From Pigmentibacter ruber (GTDB lineage: Bacteria; Bdellovibrionota_B; Oligoflexia; Silvanigrellales; Silvanigrellaceae): a stretch of DNA of 64,000 bases. Position numbers and translations under genes: made by a program. Below the pieces are notes generated by a model that worked only from the letters and a program-made list of their open reading frames with translations, did no database searches and was not told the DNA's origin. Where the stretch lies: positions 620,001-684,000 of the forward strand of contig NZ_WSSC01000001.1 in the NCBI RefSeq assembly GCF_009792895.1, written 5' to 3'. This document shows positions 8,850 through 17,461 of the stretch, in pieces. Position 1 is the stretch's first letter, and the number at the start of each line of letters is the position of its first letter.

Positions 8850-9428
8850 TTATTTAAAGTTATAAGAAATAGAAGCAACACCTTCAATATTTGATGTATC
8901 ACTTAGATTTTTATAATCCGACATAATGAGTTGATATCCTGCACCAATATTGAATTTAAAATTTTCAGAAATATTAACTTCAGCAGTTAGAACAGGTGTT
9001 AATGCCCAGAAATAAAGAACTATACTTTTATTTAATATTCCAGGTGTGGTATTTTCTCCGTACGCTTGACCAGCGCCACCATATATTTTTAATTTTGGAT
9101 GTACTACTGATGATGCAAAAGGAATTACGGCTAAACTATTTCCGCAATACCAAAAGTTTTTAATTGTTTCGTTACTTTTTTCATCTATTGTAAAATTTTG
9201 AAAAGTATATGTACAAAATAATGAAGTTTGAAAATAGTGATTTAATTCAATACCTAATTCGGTAGTAGTTGGAAATATATTTTGCCCATTCATTTGTGTA
9301 TAAGCCCCACTTTGGGAGGCAAAAATATGGAAACTATCTTTACTGTTATTTTGAGAAACTTCTGTAATTAGATTTTGCTGAATATATAAATCATTATCTT
9401 GGGGTATTTGATATGCATTAATTTCCAT
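8850..9428 (-). CDS. Beta-barrel-like protein without signal peptide, in the T6SS operon
   Basis: Unrecognised 192-aa protein. It is rich in alternating amphipathic strands (for example TELGIELNHYFQTSLFCTYTF, residues about 56-76, and FKFNIGAGYQLI) and ends in SISYNFK, resembling small outer-membrane barrels of the 8-strand type. Yet it starts with charged, polar residues and has no Sec signal. Its ATG lies in the same frame as the preceding gene: the upstream codons read GAG-TAA-AAA-ATG, so one TAA and one Lys codon separate the two proteins. GGAG overlapping the upstream terminal codons provides a ribosome site for this ATG. Either it is a genuinely separate cytoplasmic protein, or it is the barrel half of a protein made by stop readthrough or broken recently. 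Its place between the TssJ-like gene and tssK suggests a T6SS role. Confidence 0.6.
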   Translation of the reverse strand: MEINAYQIPQDNDLYIQQNLITEVSQNNSKDSFHIFASQSGAYTQMNGQNIFPTTTELGIELNHYFQTSLFCTYTFQNFTIDEKSNETIKNFWYCGNSLAVIPFASSVVHPKLKIYGGAGQAYGENTTPGILNKSIVLYFWALTPVLTAEVNISENFKFNIGAGYQLIMSDYKNLSDTSNIEGVASISYNFK

Positions 9429-9431
9429 TTT

Positions 9432-10130
9432 TTACTCCGGATATTGGTTAAAGTTAAATCCAAATGTGAAATACTTTATTCTTGTATTTTTATAAGGATT
9501 TAATTTAATAGGTAATGAATTTAAATTGTTCTGTGTGCGAGTAAATAAAAATGCTCCTAATGCACTTGAATTTATATCTAGTAAATATTCAGAATAAGTA
9601 AGGTCAGGAGTAGTTTCAAAACGATAAATTTGCAGATCATTAGAAACTCTTAAGTTTTTATTGGCTTGGGATAAGGTGAACCAATCTTTAACTCGTGTTT
9701 CTTGTATTTGTTGATAAAGTTCTTGTTTATATACAATAACAATTTCACTTAATATAGACGTATTATTATTAGCATCTTTTTGGGTATAAATTTGCACTCC
9801 TGTTACTCTACCAAATATTCTGTCAAAAATATTTCCAGGCTTTTCTCTGGTCTGTAACGTTGAGCTATTCTGCTTTGGGTTTAATTCTTTCCCTTTTGGG
9901 TCATCATCTGAGCTAAAAAATTCATTGATAGATTTTGAAGTATCTTTCGCGGAATTAGCAGTACTAGTAGCAGAATCCACGCCAGTTTGAGCATTTTCGG
10001 CATTTGTCTTCAAATTTTCTAGTCCTGATGGGCTATCTTGCGCTAAGGCAGTATTAGAAAATGAAAGTCCTACTAGTGCAATGAGAGAGGTGCTTAAAGC
10101 AAGCGCAATTTTTTTTTTTGATTTTTTCAC
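9432..10130 (-). CDS. Secreted TssJ-like protein, first gene of the T6SS operon
   Basis: 232 aa with a clear Sec signal peptide (KKSKKK basic start, hydrophobic core, cleavage after TALA at residue 30). A low-complexity linker rich in S, N, T and D runs to about residue 95, followed by a beta-rich domain (SEIVIVYKQELYQQI, ...ALGAFLFTRTQNN, ...NTRIKYFTFGFNF). Operon position before tssK-tssL-tssM and the shape of the C-terminal domain suggest the TssJ role, the outer-membrane-side partner of TssM. Canonical TssJ is a lipoprotein, but no lipobox Cys is present here, so membrane attachment must differ. The stop is in frame with the next ATG, three bases on. TssJ assignment is tentative. Confidence 0.55.
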   Translation of the reverse strand: MKKSKKKIALALSTSLIALVGLSFSNTALAQDSPSGLENLKTNAENAQTGVDSATSTANSAKDTSKSINEFFSSDDDPKGKELNPKQNSSTLQTREKPGNIFDRIFGRVTGVQIYTQKDANNNTSILSEIVIVYKQELYQQIQETRVKDWFTLSQANKNLRVSNDLQIYRFETTPDLTYSEYLLDINSSALGAFLFTRTQNNLNSLPIKLNPYKNTRIKYFTFGFNFNQYPE

Positions 10131-10171
10131 GGATCAAATAAACCTCTCTAATTAATAGAATAAATGCTAAT

Positions 10172-10203
10172 AAGTGCTGTAATAAGTATTTATTTAAGCA
10201 CTT
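10172..10203. repeat. Inverted repeat, candidate operator or hairpin
   Basis: AAGTGCT (10172-10178) is inverted as AGCACTT (10197-10203) across an 18-base spacer, about 45 bp upstream of the first T6SS gene. It could be a regulator site or part of the mRNA leader. Confidence 0.4.
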
Positions 10204-10206
10204 GTG

Positions 10207-10228
10207 TAACGCTAACATATAAGCGTTA
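10207..10228. promoter_or_regulatory. Inverted repeat, candidate operator for the T6SS operon
   Basis: A perfect 7-base inverted repeat, TAACGCT (10207-10213) and AGCGTTA (10222-10228), with an 8-base spacer. It is GC-richer than its surroundings and sits about 80-100 bp upstream of the T6SS operon start, suitable for an activator or repressor. The binding protein is unknown; the adjacent NtrC-type regulator is one candidate. Confidence 0.4.
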
Positions 10229-10285
10229 TGTTTTACTATAATTACTTTAATTTTAATTTCAACAAAAATATGGTTGCAAAAAGAA

Positions 10286-10315
10286 TTGACAAAAAGAACA
10301 CCATTTTTGTATATA
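10286..10315 (+). promoter_or_regulatory. Putative sigma70 promoter for the two-component operon
   Basis: TTGACA at 10286-10291 and TATATA at 10310-10315 are separated by 18 bases, about 200 bp upstream of the histidine kinase start. The match is good but AT-rich DNA gives chance -10 boxes. Confidence 0.4.
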
Positions 10316-10516
10316 TCAATAATATCAATATGTTATTAAAATATTAGAAAGACCTTCCTAGCATTCCAAAATATCAAAAAAATCCCTTGATACAAATAGC
10401 TAATCAAGTTACCTTTCTGCTGGAAGTTTGTTTTGCAAGTGTGATATGAATTTTAATGCTAAATATCCATGAAATTAAAGAACAAATTGCGTTAAATAAT
10501 GTGGAGGCTGATTTTA

Positions 10517-12355
10517 ATGGGCGAGCAATTTGTTAAAAAATCTAGAAAATTACAAAAATTTTATGCTCCTATTAAAAAATCATTAAAATTTAGCAAATCT
10601 AAAACTGTATACAGGTCCATATTATTTTGGATTTCCATCCTCTATGTTATTATTGGTGGCTTAAGTTTTTTAACAAAAAAGTATCGTGTTGATAGTTTTC
10701 TTGATTTTAATCAGGAATATTTGTTAAACATATCGTTACAACAGCAGAAAAAATTACTTCAACTAGTACTAAGTAACATGAAAATTGGTACTGATGATGA
10801 TTTGTTTTCATTATCTAAAGAAATTTTTTTAAGTGAAGATAATTTTGTGTATATTTTTTATAATCCTATGAATAATAGTTTAATTACTCCTTATGGTTTT
10901 GATGAAAATCAAATAGTTAAAACTAATAATCTAAAAATAATATTTAATGATACAGAAAAATCCAATAAAAATGAATTATATTCAGCTAAAAATTTAGGAT
11001 TAAATTCTTTATTTCCTAATTATTTCTTTGTTGCAAAAGTAGTAAATATTAATATTGATAAAAACTTATTGGTTTTAATTGGTTCTAGTAAATCTAGCTT
11101 TAAAATAATGAGTAATCAATTGCTTGCTAAAATGTTACATATTGATTTTATTGTGATCTTTGTATTTTTTGTATTATATTTACTGATAACCATTTTTGCT
11201 ATAGCTCCTGTTTTTATCTTTATTAAAAAATTTAATCTTAATAACTTAAATTCATCTGTCTTTAAATTTAAAAATAAGTTTGAATTTAATCATATACGCT
11301 GGTTAAGAATAACATTATTAAAATCTTTAAGAAAACTTGAAAAATTTGAAGCTGAGAAAATTCAAATGCTAAATTCTTTAATTAAACATCAAAATGATAT
11401 TAATAATGGAAAAATTGTTTCACAAATTGTTCATGATTTAAAAAGCCCTATTTCCGTTTTTGAAGAACTACTTCATGATAAGTCATTAATTAATAATGAG
11501 GAAATTTATAAAAGATCTAACATTGCATTGTTAAAAGTTTATTCTTTAATTGAAAATATTCGTGATCCCAAAAAAGAAAAAATTATTAATTTAAAAAATG
11601 ATAATTTCGATTTTTCTAAAATTATTTCAGAAGTCAGTTGGTATGCAAAGAAGAAAGAAATAAAAATAAATTGTAAACCTAGTACACTAACTCCTATCAT
11701 TTATTGTGATCATGTTAAGTTAGAAAGATGCATACAAAATTTATTAAGAAACGCTATATTTTATTGTCAAAGTTCTTGTTTTATTGAATGGAAAGTAACA
11801 GATAATAATGAACTATATATTGAAGTAATTGATGATGGTAAAGGTGTTTCAAACGAAATGATTGATAAAATGTTTGAATGGAGAATTACAAATAATAAAT
11901 TAGAAGGCACAGGTTTGGGTCTTAGTTATGTTAAATTTGTTGCAGATATTCATCAAGGTAGAGTTTCTTATTTTAGAAGAAATAATTTAACTGTGTTTTC
12001 TTTTTTAATACCAAATGTTTTAACATATTTTTCTGAAAATACTTGTAAAGTAAAGTCTAATATGAATTGTAAAAATACTGAAAAACCTTTACGTAATAAG
12101 CTAATTTTAATTATTGAAAATCAAGAAGTTCTTAATATGTTGAAAAATATTAATTGGCCTGGAAATATTGAAGTAGATTTTACTTCACATTTAGAAAAAT
12201 CATATGATTTATTAAATTGTTTTTGTATTTATACTGATACAAGTTCTGATGTAATAGAAAAGGCATTATCACAAGGTATTGCTGTAGTTTTACATAAAGA
12301 CTATTATTCTGAACAACAAATATTAAAAAAAGTTATTCAATTTATTAAGAAGTAA
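10517..12355 (+). CDS. Membrane sensor histidine kinase with C-terminal receiver-like extension
   Basis: 612-aa inner-membrane sensor kinase. TM helices at about 34-52 and 208-236 bracket a roughly 155-aa periplasmic sensor region of unrecognised fold. The HisKA H-box has His306 in QIVHDLKSP; the HATPase domain shows the N-box (NLLRNAIFYC), G1 (DDGKGV) and G2 (GTGLGLSYVKF). After about residue 500 there is a further ~110-aa alpha/beta segment (KLILIIENQEV..., ending ILKKVIQFIKK) with the feel of a receiver domain but without the acidic pocket or phospho-Asp, perhaps a degenerate receiver. ATG 10517 is preferred to one six codons earlier because GGAGG lies 9 bases before it. It is followed 12 bp later by an NtrC-type regulator, its likely partner, and is divergent from the T6SS operon. 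Confidence 0.9.
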   Translation: MGEQFVKKSRKLQKFYAPIKKSLKFSKSKTVYRSILFWISILYVIIGGLSFLTKKYRVDSFLDFNQEYLLNISLQQQKKLLQLVLSNMKIGTDDDLFSLSKEIFLSEDNFVYIFYNPMNNSLITPYGFDENQIVKTNNLKIIFNDTEKSNKNELYSAKNLGLNSLFPNYFFVAKVVNINIDKNLLVLIGSSKSSFKIMSNQLLAKMLHIDFIVIFVFFVLYLLITIFAIAPVFIFIKKFNLNNLNSSVFKFKNKFEFNHIRWLRITLLKSLRKLEKFEAEKIQMLNSLIKHQNDINNGKIVSQIVHDLKSPISVFEELLHDKSLINNEEIYKRSNIALLKVYSLIENIRDPKKEKIINLKNDNFDFSKIISEVSWYAKKKEIKINCKPSTLTPIIYCDHVKLERCIQNLLRNAIFYCQSSCFIEWKVTDNNELYIEVIDDGKGVSNEMIDKMFEWRITNNKLEGTGLGLSYVKFVADIHQGRVSYFRRNNLTVFSFLIPNVLTYFSENTCKVKSNMNCKNTEKPLRNKLILIIENQEVLNMLKNINWPGNIEVDFTSHLEKSYDLLNCFCIYTDTSSDVIEKALSQGIAVVLHKDYYSEQQILKKVIQFIKK

Positions 12356-12367
12356 TGGTGGATAGTT

Positions 12368-13867
12368 ATGCTTTATGATGAACTAAGTATTTTAATTGTA
12401 GAAGACAATAAAGAAGAGCTTGAGAAATATATGGCTTTTGCTCAGGGCTGTGGTTTGCATTCTTTTGGTGCTACTAACTTAGAGGACGCAAAAAATTCTT
12501 TAGCGATTAATGGATTCGACATCTTATTAACTGACATTCATTTAAAGAATTTAAAAGATCATAATATTGAAGATTCTGGTTTTGATTTAATTGAATATGC
12601 TTTAGAGTCACAGCCTCAACTTACTGTGTTAGCTATGTCACATGATTTAGATAAAACAATTTTTGATAAAGCTATTAAATTAGGTGTTACTCATTTTTTG
12701 AGAAAACCTATTTATAATTCAGATGAAATACTTATTTATATTAAACTTGCTTTACAAAAAAAGCATTCCACTAATTTAACTCAGCAAGAAAAAGTAAATG
12801 GCAATAAATTTCTTGATAATAATCCATATTTTAAAATTTATAAAAATGGAATAATTGTTTCAAATAAACACGATAAATTTTTAAGTGGAGTGGCAAAAAA
12901 TAAAAAAATTCCATTAGTATTATATGGTGAAACAGGTACTGGTAAAGAAGAATTTGCAAAAATATTACATAAAAAAAGAGTAGAGTTAGAAGGAATGATT
13001 CCATTTGTCACAGTAAATTGTGCCTTACTTGATAATGATTTAACATCCTCACTTTTGTTTGGTCATAAAAAAGGAGCTTTTACAGGTGCGAATGAAACTA
13101 CAAATGGTTATGTTGCAGCTGCAGATGGCGGCATTTTATTTTTAGATGAAATTCATACATTAGATCTCACTACACAAAGAAAACTATTACGAGTTTTGAA
13201 TGATGGAAGTTACAATAGAGTTGGTGACATGCGCATGATCCATTCTTATTTTCAACTTGTTGTAGCAACTACGAAAGATTTGGATGAAGAAGTCGAAGAA
13301 GGAAGAATGCTTGCAGACTTTAAGTATAGAATTAGTGGCGCAGAAATAGTTCTTGATCCTCTTAGGGACAGACTTGAAGACATTCCTTTGTTTATTAGTG
13401 TATTTTTTAAACGTGAAAATATAGAAGTTTCCGATGATCTTATTTTGCAAATTAGTAGAATGTGTCAAAAATGTCTTTGGAAAGGTAATATTAGGCAGCT
13501 TTTTAGAGTTCTTCAAAGAATGCTTATTAATTCTCAATTGCATGAGGAAGAGCTCAATATAAATCATTTGGTGATTCCACATAAAGAACCTATGACTTTT
13601 AAATTTGAGCAATTAAAGTCACCTTCTTTGCAGAATCCTAATTTAGACTCTTTTCCAAAAGAATCTATAAGTGATGACTTAGCTGTTATCAAAATGCTTG
13701 AAAAAGCATTGCAAACTGATTCGCCTTTAAATGAAATTATAGATGAAATAGAAAAGCATATATTGATTAAAGCTATGAAAAGACATGATAGTATTGCTAA
13801 GGCGCATTTGGCTTTAGGTATTAGCAGGAATGCTATCGACGCAAAAAGAAAAAAATATAAAATATAA
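12368..13867 (+). CDS. NtrC-family sigma54-dependent response regulator
   Basis: 499-aa transcription activator. The receiver domain (about 1-130) has the acidic pair in VEDN, phospho-acceptor Asp56 in LLTDIHL, Ser in AMSH and Lys in RKP. The AAA+ domain has Walker A GETGTGKE (about 187-194), the sigma54-contact motif GAFTGA (236-241) and Walker B ILFLDEI. The C-terminal Fis-type HTH is HDSIAKAHLALGISRNAI... It should open sigma54-RNA polymerase promoters once phosphorylated by the upstream kinase. Regulation of the neighbouring T6SS operon is plausible, since NtrC-type activators control T6SS in other bacteria, but no properly spaced -24/-12 element was found between them. Confidence 0.95.
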   Translation: MLYDELSILIVEDNKEELEKYMAFAQGCGLHSFGATNLEDAKNSLAINGFDILLTDIHLKNLKDHNIEDSGFDLIEYALESQPQLTVLAMSHDLDKTIFDKAIKLGVTHFLRKPIYNSDEILIYIKLALQKKHSTNLTQQEKVNGNKFLDNNPYFKIYKNGIIVSNKHDKFLSGVAKNKKIPLVLYGETGTGKEEFAKILHKKRVELEGMIPFVTVNCALLDNDLTSSLLFGHKKGAFTGANETTNGYVAAADGGILFLDEIHTLDLTTQRKLLRVLNDGSYNRVGDMRMIHSYFQLVVATTKDLDEEVEEGRMLADFKYRISGAEIVLDPLRDRLEDIPLFISVFFKRENIEVSDDLILQISRMCQKCLWKGNIRQLFRVLQRMLINSQLHEEELNINHLVIPHKEPMTFKFEQLKSPSLQNPNLDSFPKESISDDLAVIKMLEKALQTDSPLNEIIDEIEKHILIKAMKRHDSIAKAHLALGISRNAIDAKRKKYKI

Positions 13868-13978
13868 AAATATGACAATTTTACTCTGAATATTCCTCAG
13901 ACAATTGCAATTGACCTGCTATCAGGTGTATCTCTTTGTTGGATTCGGTCAGGAATCCATGTGAAGGAGAATATACAA

Positions 13979-14947
13979 ATGAGTGCTTTGCTTCGTGGTA
14001 AAGAGTTTTTAGAAAATAATCCAATTCTTCAACTCGATCAACTCTTATCCCATTCTCTATCAGATTCTAATAAAACTGATCCTATATGGGAGTTTTTTCC
14101 CGCAGAAAAAAGTGAATCGGTTTGCTTTCCAGCTGAGTTTATTCATTTACTAATATACGTTCGAAATCTAAATAAATTGCTGTTCAATTCTCTTGAAGGT
14201 GAAGAGCTTTGCACAATTAAATCTTGGGATGCTAGAAAACATAATCCAACTAGAAATCTTGATGGTGGTGGAGTTATGTCTATAATTAGAGCCAATCATC
14301 TTGAAAAATCAGCAGTGAATTTAAGCTGTGTTTGGGGAGAAAATTATCCTTCAACAGAATCCGAGTATGCAAATAAGCCCTTTGCGGCAGCTGGCGTGTC
14401 TCTAATCTCTCATCCTAGAAATCCTTTTGCTCCTATTATGCATATGAATATTAGGTGCTTAAAGGTTTTTGACAAGGACAATCCTGTGACTTGGATTGGT
14501 GGAGGAGCGGATTTAACTCCAATGTTACCTTTTGATGATGATACAAATTTATTTCATTCTGCAATGTCTGATGTGTGTGAAAGAAATAAACAGATAGCAG
14601 ATTATCCAAAGTTCAAAAATTGGGCTAAGGACTATTTCTATATTCCACATAGAAAAGAAGAACGTGGTGTAGGGGGAATATTTTTTGATTATTTAAAAAT
14701 TAAAAATAATATGGATTTTTCTCTGTTACTTGATGTTGGGCAATTTGCTGCTAGGGCTTACGCTGAAATACTGGGAAGAAGATTAGATACCCCCTATGAT
14801 CAAGAGCTTATTGAGAAACATCACTTTTGGCGCGGAAGGTATGCAGAATTTAATTTAGTGTATGATCGTGGAACAAAATTTGGACTTATGTCAGGTGGAA
14901 ATTATGAAGCAATTTTTTGTTCACTACCACCTCAAGTAAAGTGGTGA
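13979..14947 (+). CDS. hemF: Oxygen-dependent coproporphyrinogen III oxidase
   Basis: HemF decarboxylates coproporphyrinogen III to protoporphyrinogen IX with O2 in heme synthesis. The 322-aa protein has the family blocks LEKSAVNLSCVWGENYP, TWIGGGADLTPMLPF, KNWAKDYFYIPHRKEERG plus VGGIFFD, and RGRYAEFNLVYDRGTKFG. It ends at PPQVKW, slightly shorter than the usual ...WEYNW terminus. ATG 13979 is chosen over an upstream in-frame GTG because AAGGAG lies 9 bases before it. It is the first gene of an operon with ccmF-ccmH (6 bp gap), linking heme supply to cytochrome c maturation. Confidence 0.95.
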   Translation: MSALLRGKEFLENNPILQLDQLLSHSLSDSNKTDPIWEFFPAEKSESVCFPAEFIHLLIYVRNLNKLLFNSLEGEELCTIKSWDARKHNPTRNLDGGGVMSIIRANHLEKSAVNLSCVWGENYPSTESEYANKPFAAAGVSLISHPRNPFAPIMHMNIRCLKVFDKDNPVTWIGGGADLTPMLPFDDDTNLFHSAMSDVCERNKQIADYPKFKNWAKDYFYIPHRKEERGVGGIFFDYLKIKNNMDFSLLLDVGQFAARAYAEILGRRLDTPYDQELIEKHHFWRGRYAEFNLVYDRGTKFGLMSGGNYEAIFCSLPPQVKW

Positions 14948-14953
14948 TTTTAT

Positions 14954-17461
14954 ATGATTGAAGTTGGCTATTTTTCTTTTTGCCTTGCTTTTTTATTTTC
15001 TATTTATGGTTTGCTAATGGGTGGTTATTCATTATTTAAACCAAATATTGCTGTTATTTCAAGTGCGAGAAATGCATTAATATGTGTATTTTTTTGTGTT
15101 TTATTTTCTTCTTTAATCCTTTGGAACGCTATATTTTTTCATGATTTTTCAGTTAAATATGTTTATAAACATTCTTCCATTGATATGCCGCCTTTGTATT
15201 TGTTTACTTCATTCTGGAGTGCTCTTGAAGGCAGCCATTTACTCTGGACTCTTTTAATGAGCGCAATTGTTACTTTATCTCTTGTAACTGTGAAAAAAGA
15301 AAATAATTCTTATTTTCCTGCGCTATGTTTAGCATATGGTTGTTCCTTATTTTTTATGTTATTTTTGAATGTTACTTACTCAGCTCCCCTAGAAAGATTA
15401 TTTCCTGCTGGAAAATTTGGCGAAGGGATGAATGCTCTTCTCCAGAACCCATATATGGCTATTCACCCACCAATGCTTTTTACGGGGTATTGTTTATTAA
15501 TCGTGCCATTTGCTTATTCATTTGCAGCTTTAATTTATGGAAAATTTTCACCGCAGTGGATTTCAACAGTTAGAACCTGGAGCCTATATAGTTGGGCGGT
15601 TTTAACAATTGCAATTTTTTTGGGAGGAAAATGGGCCTATGTAGAATTAGGTTGGGGTGGTTACTGGGGATGGGATCCTGTTGAAAACAGTTCTTTTATG
15701 CCTTGGTTAGCACTGACAGCGGGTTTACATACCCTTCTTATTACCGATAAAACGGGTAGATTACCAAGATTACTACTATTTTTGAATATGTTAGCTTTTG
15801 CTTTAACATTTTTAGGTACCTTTATTACTCGATCTGGTGTTATCAGTAGTGTTCATTCTTTTGCTGAAAGTGAAATTGGTCCCGCTTATCTTATATGGGT
15901 TGTCTTTTTGTTAACTTTAACCACAGGTCTTGTTTTACTGAGAGGTTATCTGTTACCTGGTGCTGCAAAAGCAAATGATTGGCGTGTATCTAAAGAAAGT
16001 GCCTTGCTTTTTACCATATTCTTTTTTCTCTTTCTCCTAGCTTTGGTCTTTATTGGGACTATTTTACCTTTAGTGGTAGAGGCAACGCGTGGTATAAAAA
16101 TATCTATACAACAGCCATTTTTTAATGCGTTTGCTCCTTGGATTGGTTTTGGTTTAGTACTGTTATTAGGAATTGGGAATTTATTTCGTTGGAAAAATGG
16201 GAAAATTCCAAATCCAATCTATTGTTTATTGTTACCATTTATTTTGGCAGGTGCTTTAACATATTTCATTAAATTAGAACATGCATTGGATTTTAAAAAC
16301 ACAATTGCCTTTCAAATTATAATTTGGACATCTTTAGTACTAATAATGGATTTAATTTATAAATTAAAAGCTTTAAGGTGGAACACTAAATTATTTATTA
16401 TTTATAACAGACCTTATCTTGGATCTATTATTATTCATTTAGGATTTTTATGTGCAATTGCTGGTTTTATTGGTAACTACCGAGGTGTATCAGCTGAAGT
16501 AAATTTAAAATTACATGAATCAACAGAATTCAATGGATATATTTTAAAAAATGAAGGATTGGGATATAACCGTGAGTATAATGCGCAGTACGTCATAAAT
16601 AAAATAAAAGCTGTTAAACAAGATTCAAAAGAAGAAGTTTTCATTTTACCTATGCGGAGTAAATTTACAAATAATGAACAGTGGTTTAATGAAATAGGAA
16701 TTCATTCTACAATTTGGCATGATCTTTATATTGTTTTGGCATCTTTTGATATTAATTCTCAATCTGTGTCTTTAAAAATTAATTGGAATCCTACTGTAAA
16801 ATTAGTATGGACAAGTTTATTAATTATGATACTTGGAGCTGCCATTGCTGTTTCACACAAAATTAGAAAAAGATCATTAGAAATTGATGAAAATGGAACT
16901 ATAAAAGATACTAATGTTGACGATTATTTAGCTTTAATTTTATCTAGTAATAATAGCAAATCTTCTTCTAAAATAAGTTCTAGTATGTTAATAATTTTTA
17001 TTATTTCGCTATTTTCTTTTGGATTGTCAGGATCGGTTTTCGCTCAATCTGAGCCTAAATTAGTTCCTGTTTTGCAGCTAGATCCAAAACTAGTAGATGT
17101 AGCACAAGAGTTAAGATGTCCAACTTGTATAGGAATGAGTGTACTAGAAAGTGATACTTTGCAAAGTGTTGCAATGCGCACTGAAATTGAAAAGCAATTA
17201 ACGGAAGGCAAAAATAAAGAGCAAATTATTGACTACTTCAAAAAAGCTTATGGCCCATGGATTTTAAGAGAACCAGATTCAAAATCTTCTTTAGGGTTTC
17301 TTATTTGGTTAATTCCTGTATTAGGAATTATTTTAGGTCCATTATTTATTATTTTTTGTCTAAAAAGAGCAAGAAATAAGATGCATATAGAAAACGAGAA
17401 ATTATTGCAAGAAATTAAAAAGTTTGTGAAAATAAAAAAGGAAGAAATTGGAAAATGTTGA
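14954..17461 (+). CDS. CcmF-CcmH fusion, cytochrome c heme lyase components
   Basis: 835-aa membrane protein joining two Ccm (system I) parts. Residues 1 to about 640 are CcmF: many TM helices and the heme-handling WWD segment YWGWDPVENSSFMPWLAL (from about 236). After a polar linker (about 645-675) comes a hydrophobic segment ending in SVFAQ (about 678-700), like a former CcmH signal peptide. Then follows a CcmH/CcmL domain with LRCPTC (Cys722 and Cys725), the redox motif that reduces apocytochrome thiols, and a final TM helix. CcmF and CcmH are usually separate interacting proteins. There is no sign of frameshift. The stop overlaps the next gene by 7 bases. Fusion would tether the thiol reductant to the lyase. 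Confidence 0.93.
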   Translation: MIEVGYFSFCLAFLFSIYGLLMGGYSLFKPNIAVISSARNALICVFFCVLFSSLILWNAIFFHDFSVKYVYKHSSIDMPPLYLFTSFWSALEGSHLLWTLLMSAIVTLSLVTVKKENNSYFPALCLAYGCSLFFMLFLNVTYSAPLERLFPAGKFGEGMNALLQNPYMAIHPPMLFTGYCLLIVPFAYSFAALIYGKFSPQWISTVRTWSLYSWAVLTIAIFLGGKWAYVELGWGGYWGWDPVENSSFMPWLALTAGLHTLLITDKTGRLPRLLLFLNMLAFALTFLGTFITRSGVISSVHSFAESEIGPAYLIWVVFLLTLTTGLVLLRGYLLPGAAKANDWRVSKESALLFTIFFFLFLLALVFIGTILPLVVEATRGIKISIQQPFFNAFAPWIGFGLVLLLGIGNLFRWKNGKIPNPIYCLLLPFILAGALTYFIKLEHALDFKNTIAFQIIIWTSLVLIMDLIYKLKALRWNTKLFIIYNRPYLGSIIIHLGFLCAIAGFIGNYRGVSAEVNLKLHESTEFNGYILKNEGLGYNREYNAQYVINKIKAVKQDSKEEVFILPMRSKFTNNEQWFNEIGIHSTIWHDLYIVLASFDINSQSVSLKINWNPTVKLVWTSLLIMILGAAIAVSHKIRKRSLEIDENGTIKDTNVDDYLALILSSNNSKSSSKISSSMLIIFIISLFSFGLSGSVFAQSEPKLVPVLQLDPKLVDVAQELRCPTCIGMSVLESDTLQSVAMRTEIEKQLTEGKNKEQIIDYFKKAYGPWILREPDSKSSLGFLIWLIPVLGIILGPLFIIFCLKRARNKMHIENEKLLQEIKKFVKIKKEEIGKC

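Larger units (their letters stand above)
10131..10516. other. Divergent intergenic region between T6SS operon and two-component genes
   Basis: A 386-base region with no gene. It holds two inverted repeats (10172-10203 and 10207-10228), a sigma70-like promoter on the plus strand (10286-10315), and start-proximal ribosome sites at each end. Nothing else recognisable was seen. Confidence 0.7.

Noticed and set aside
10421-10436. Possible sigma54 -24/-12 promoter (TGG...TTGC) before the kinase gene
   Set aside because: The GG-to-GC distance is one base too long, and sigma54 spacing is strict; no better match was found on either strand in 10131-10500.
13187-13612. Antisense 141-aa ORF inside the NtrC-type regulator
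   Set aside because: It lies entirely inside a strongly supported gene, has no ribosome site and no recognisable protein character.
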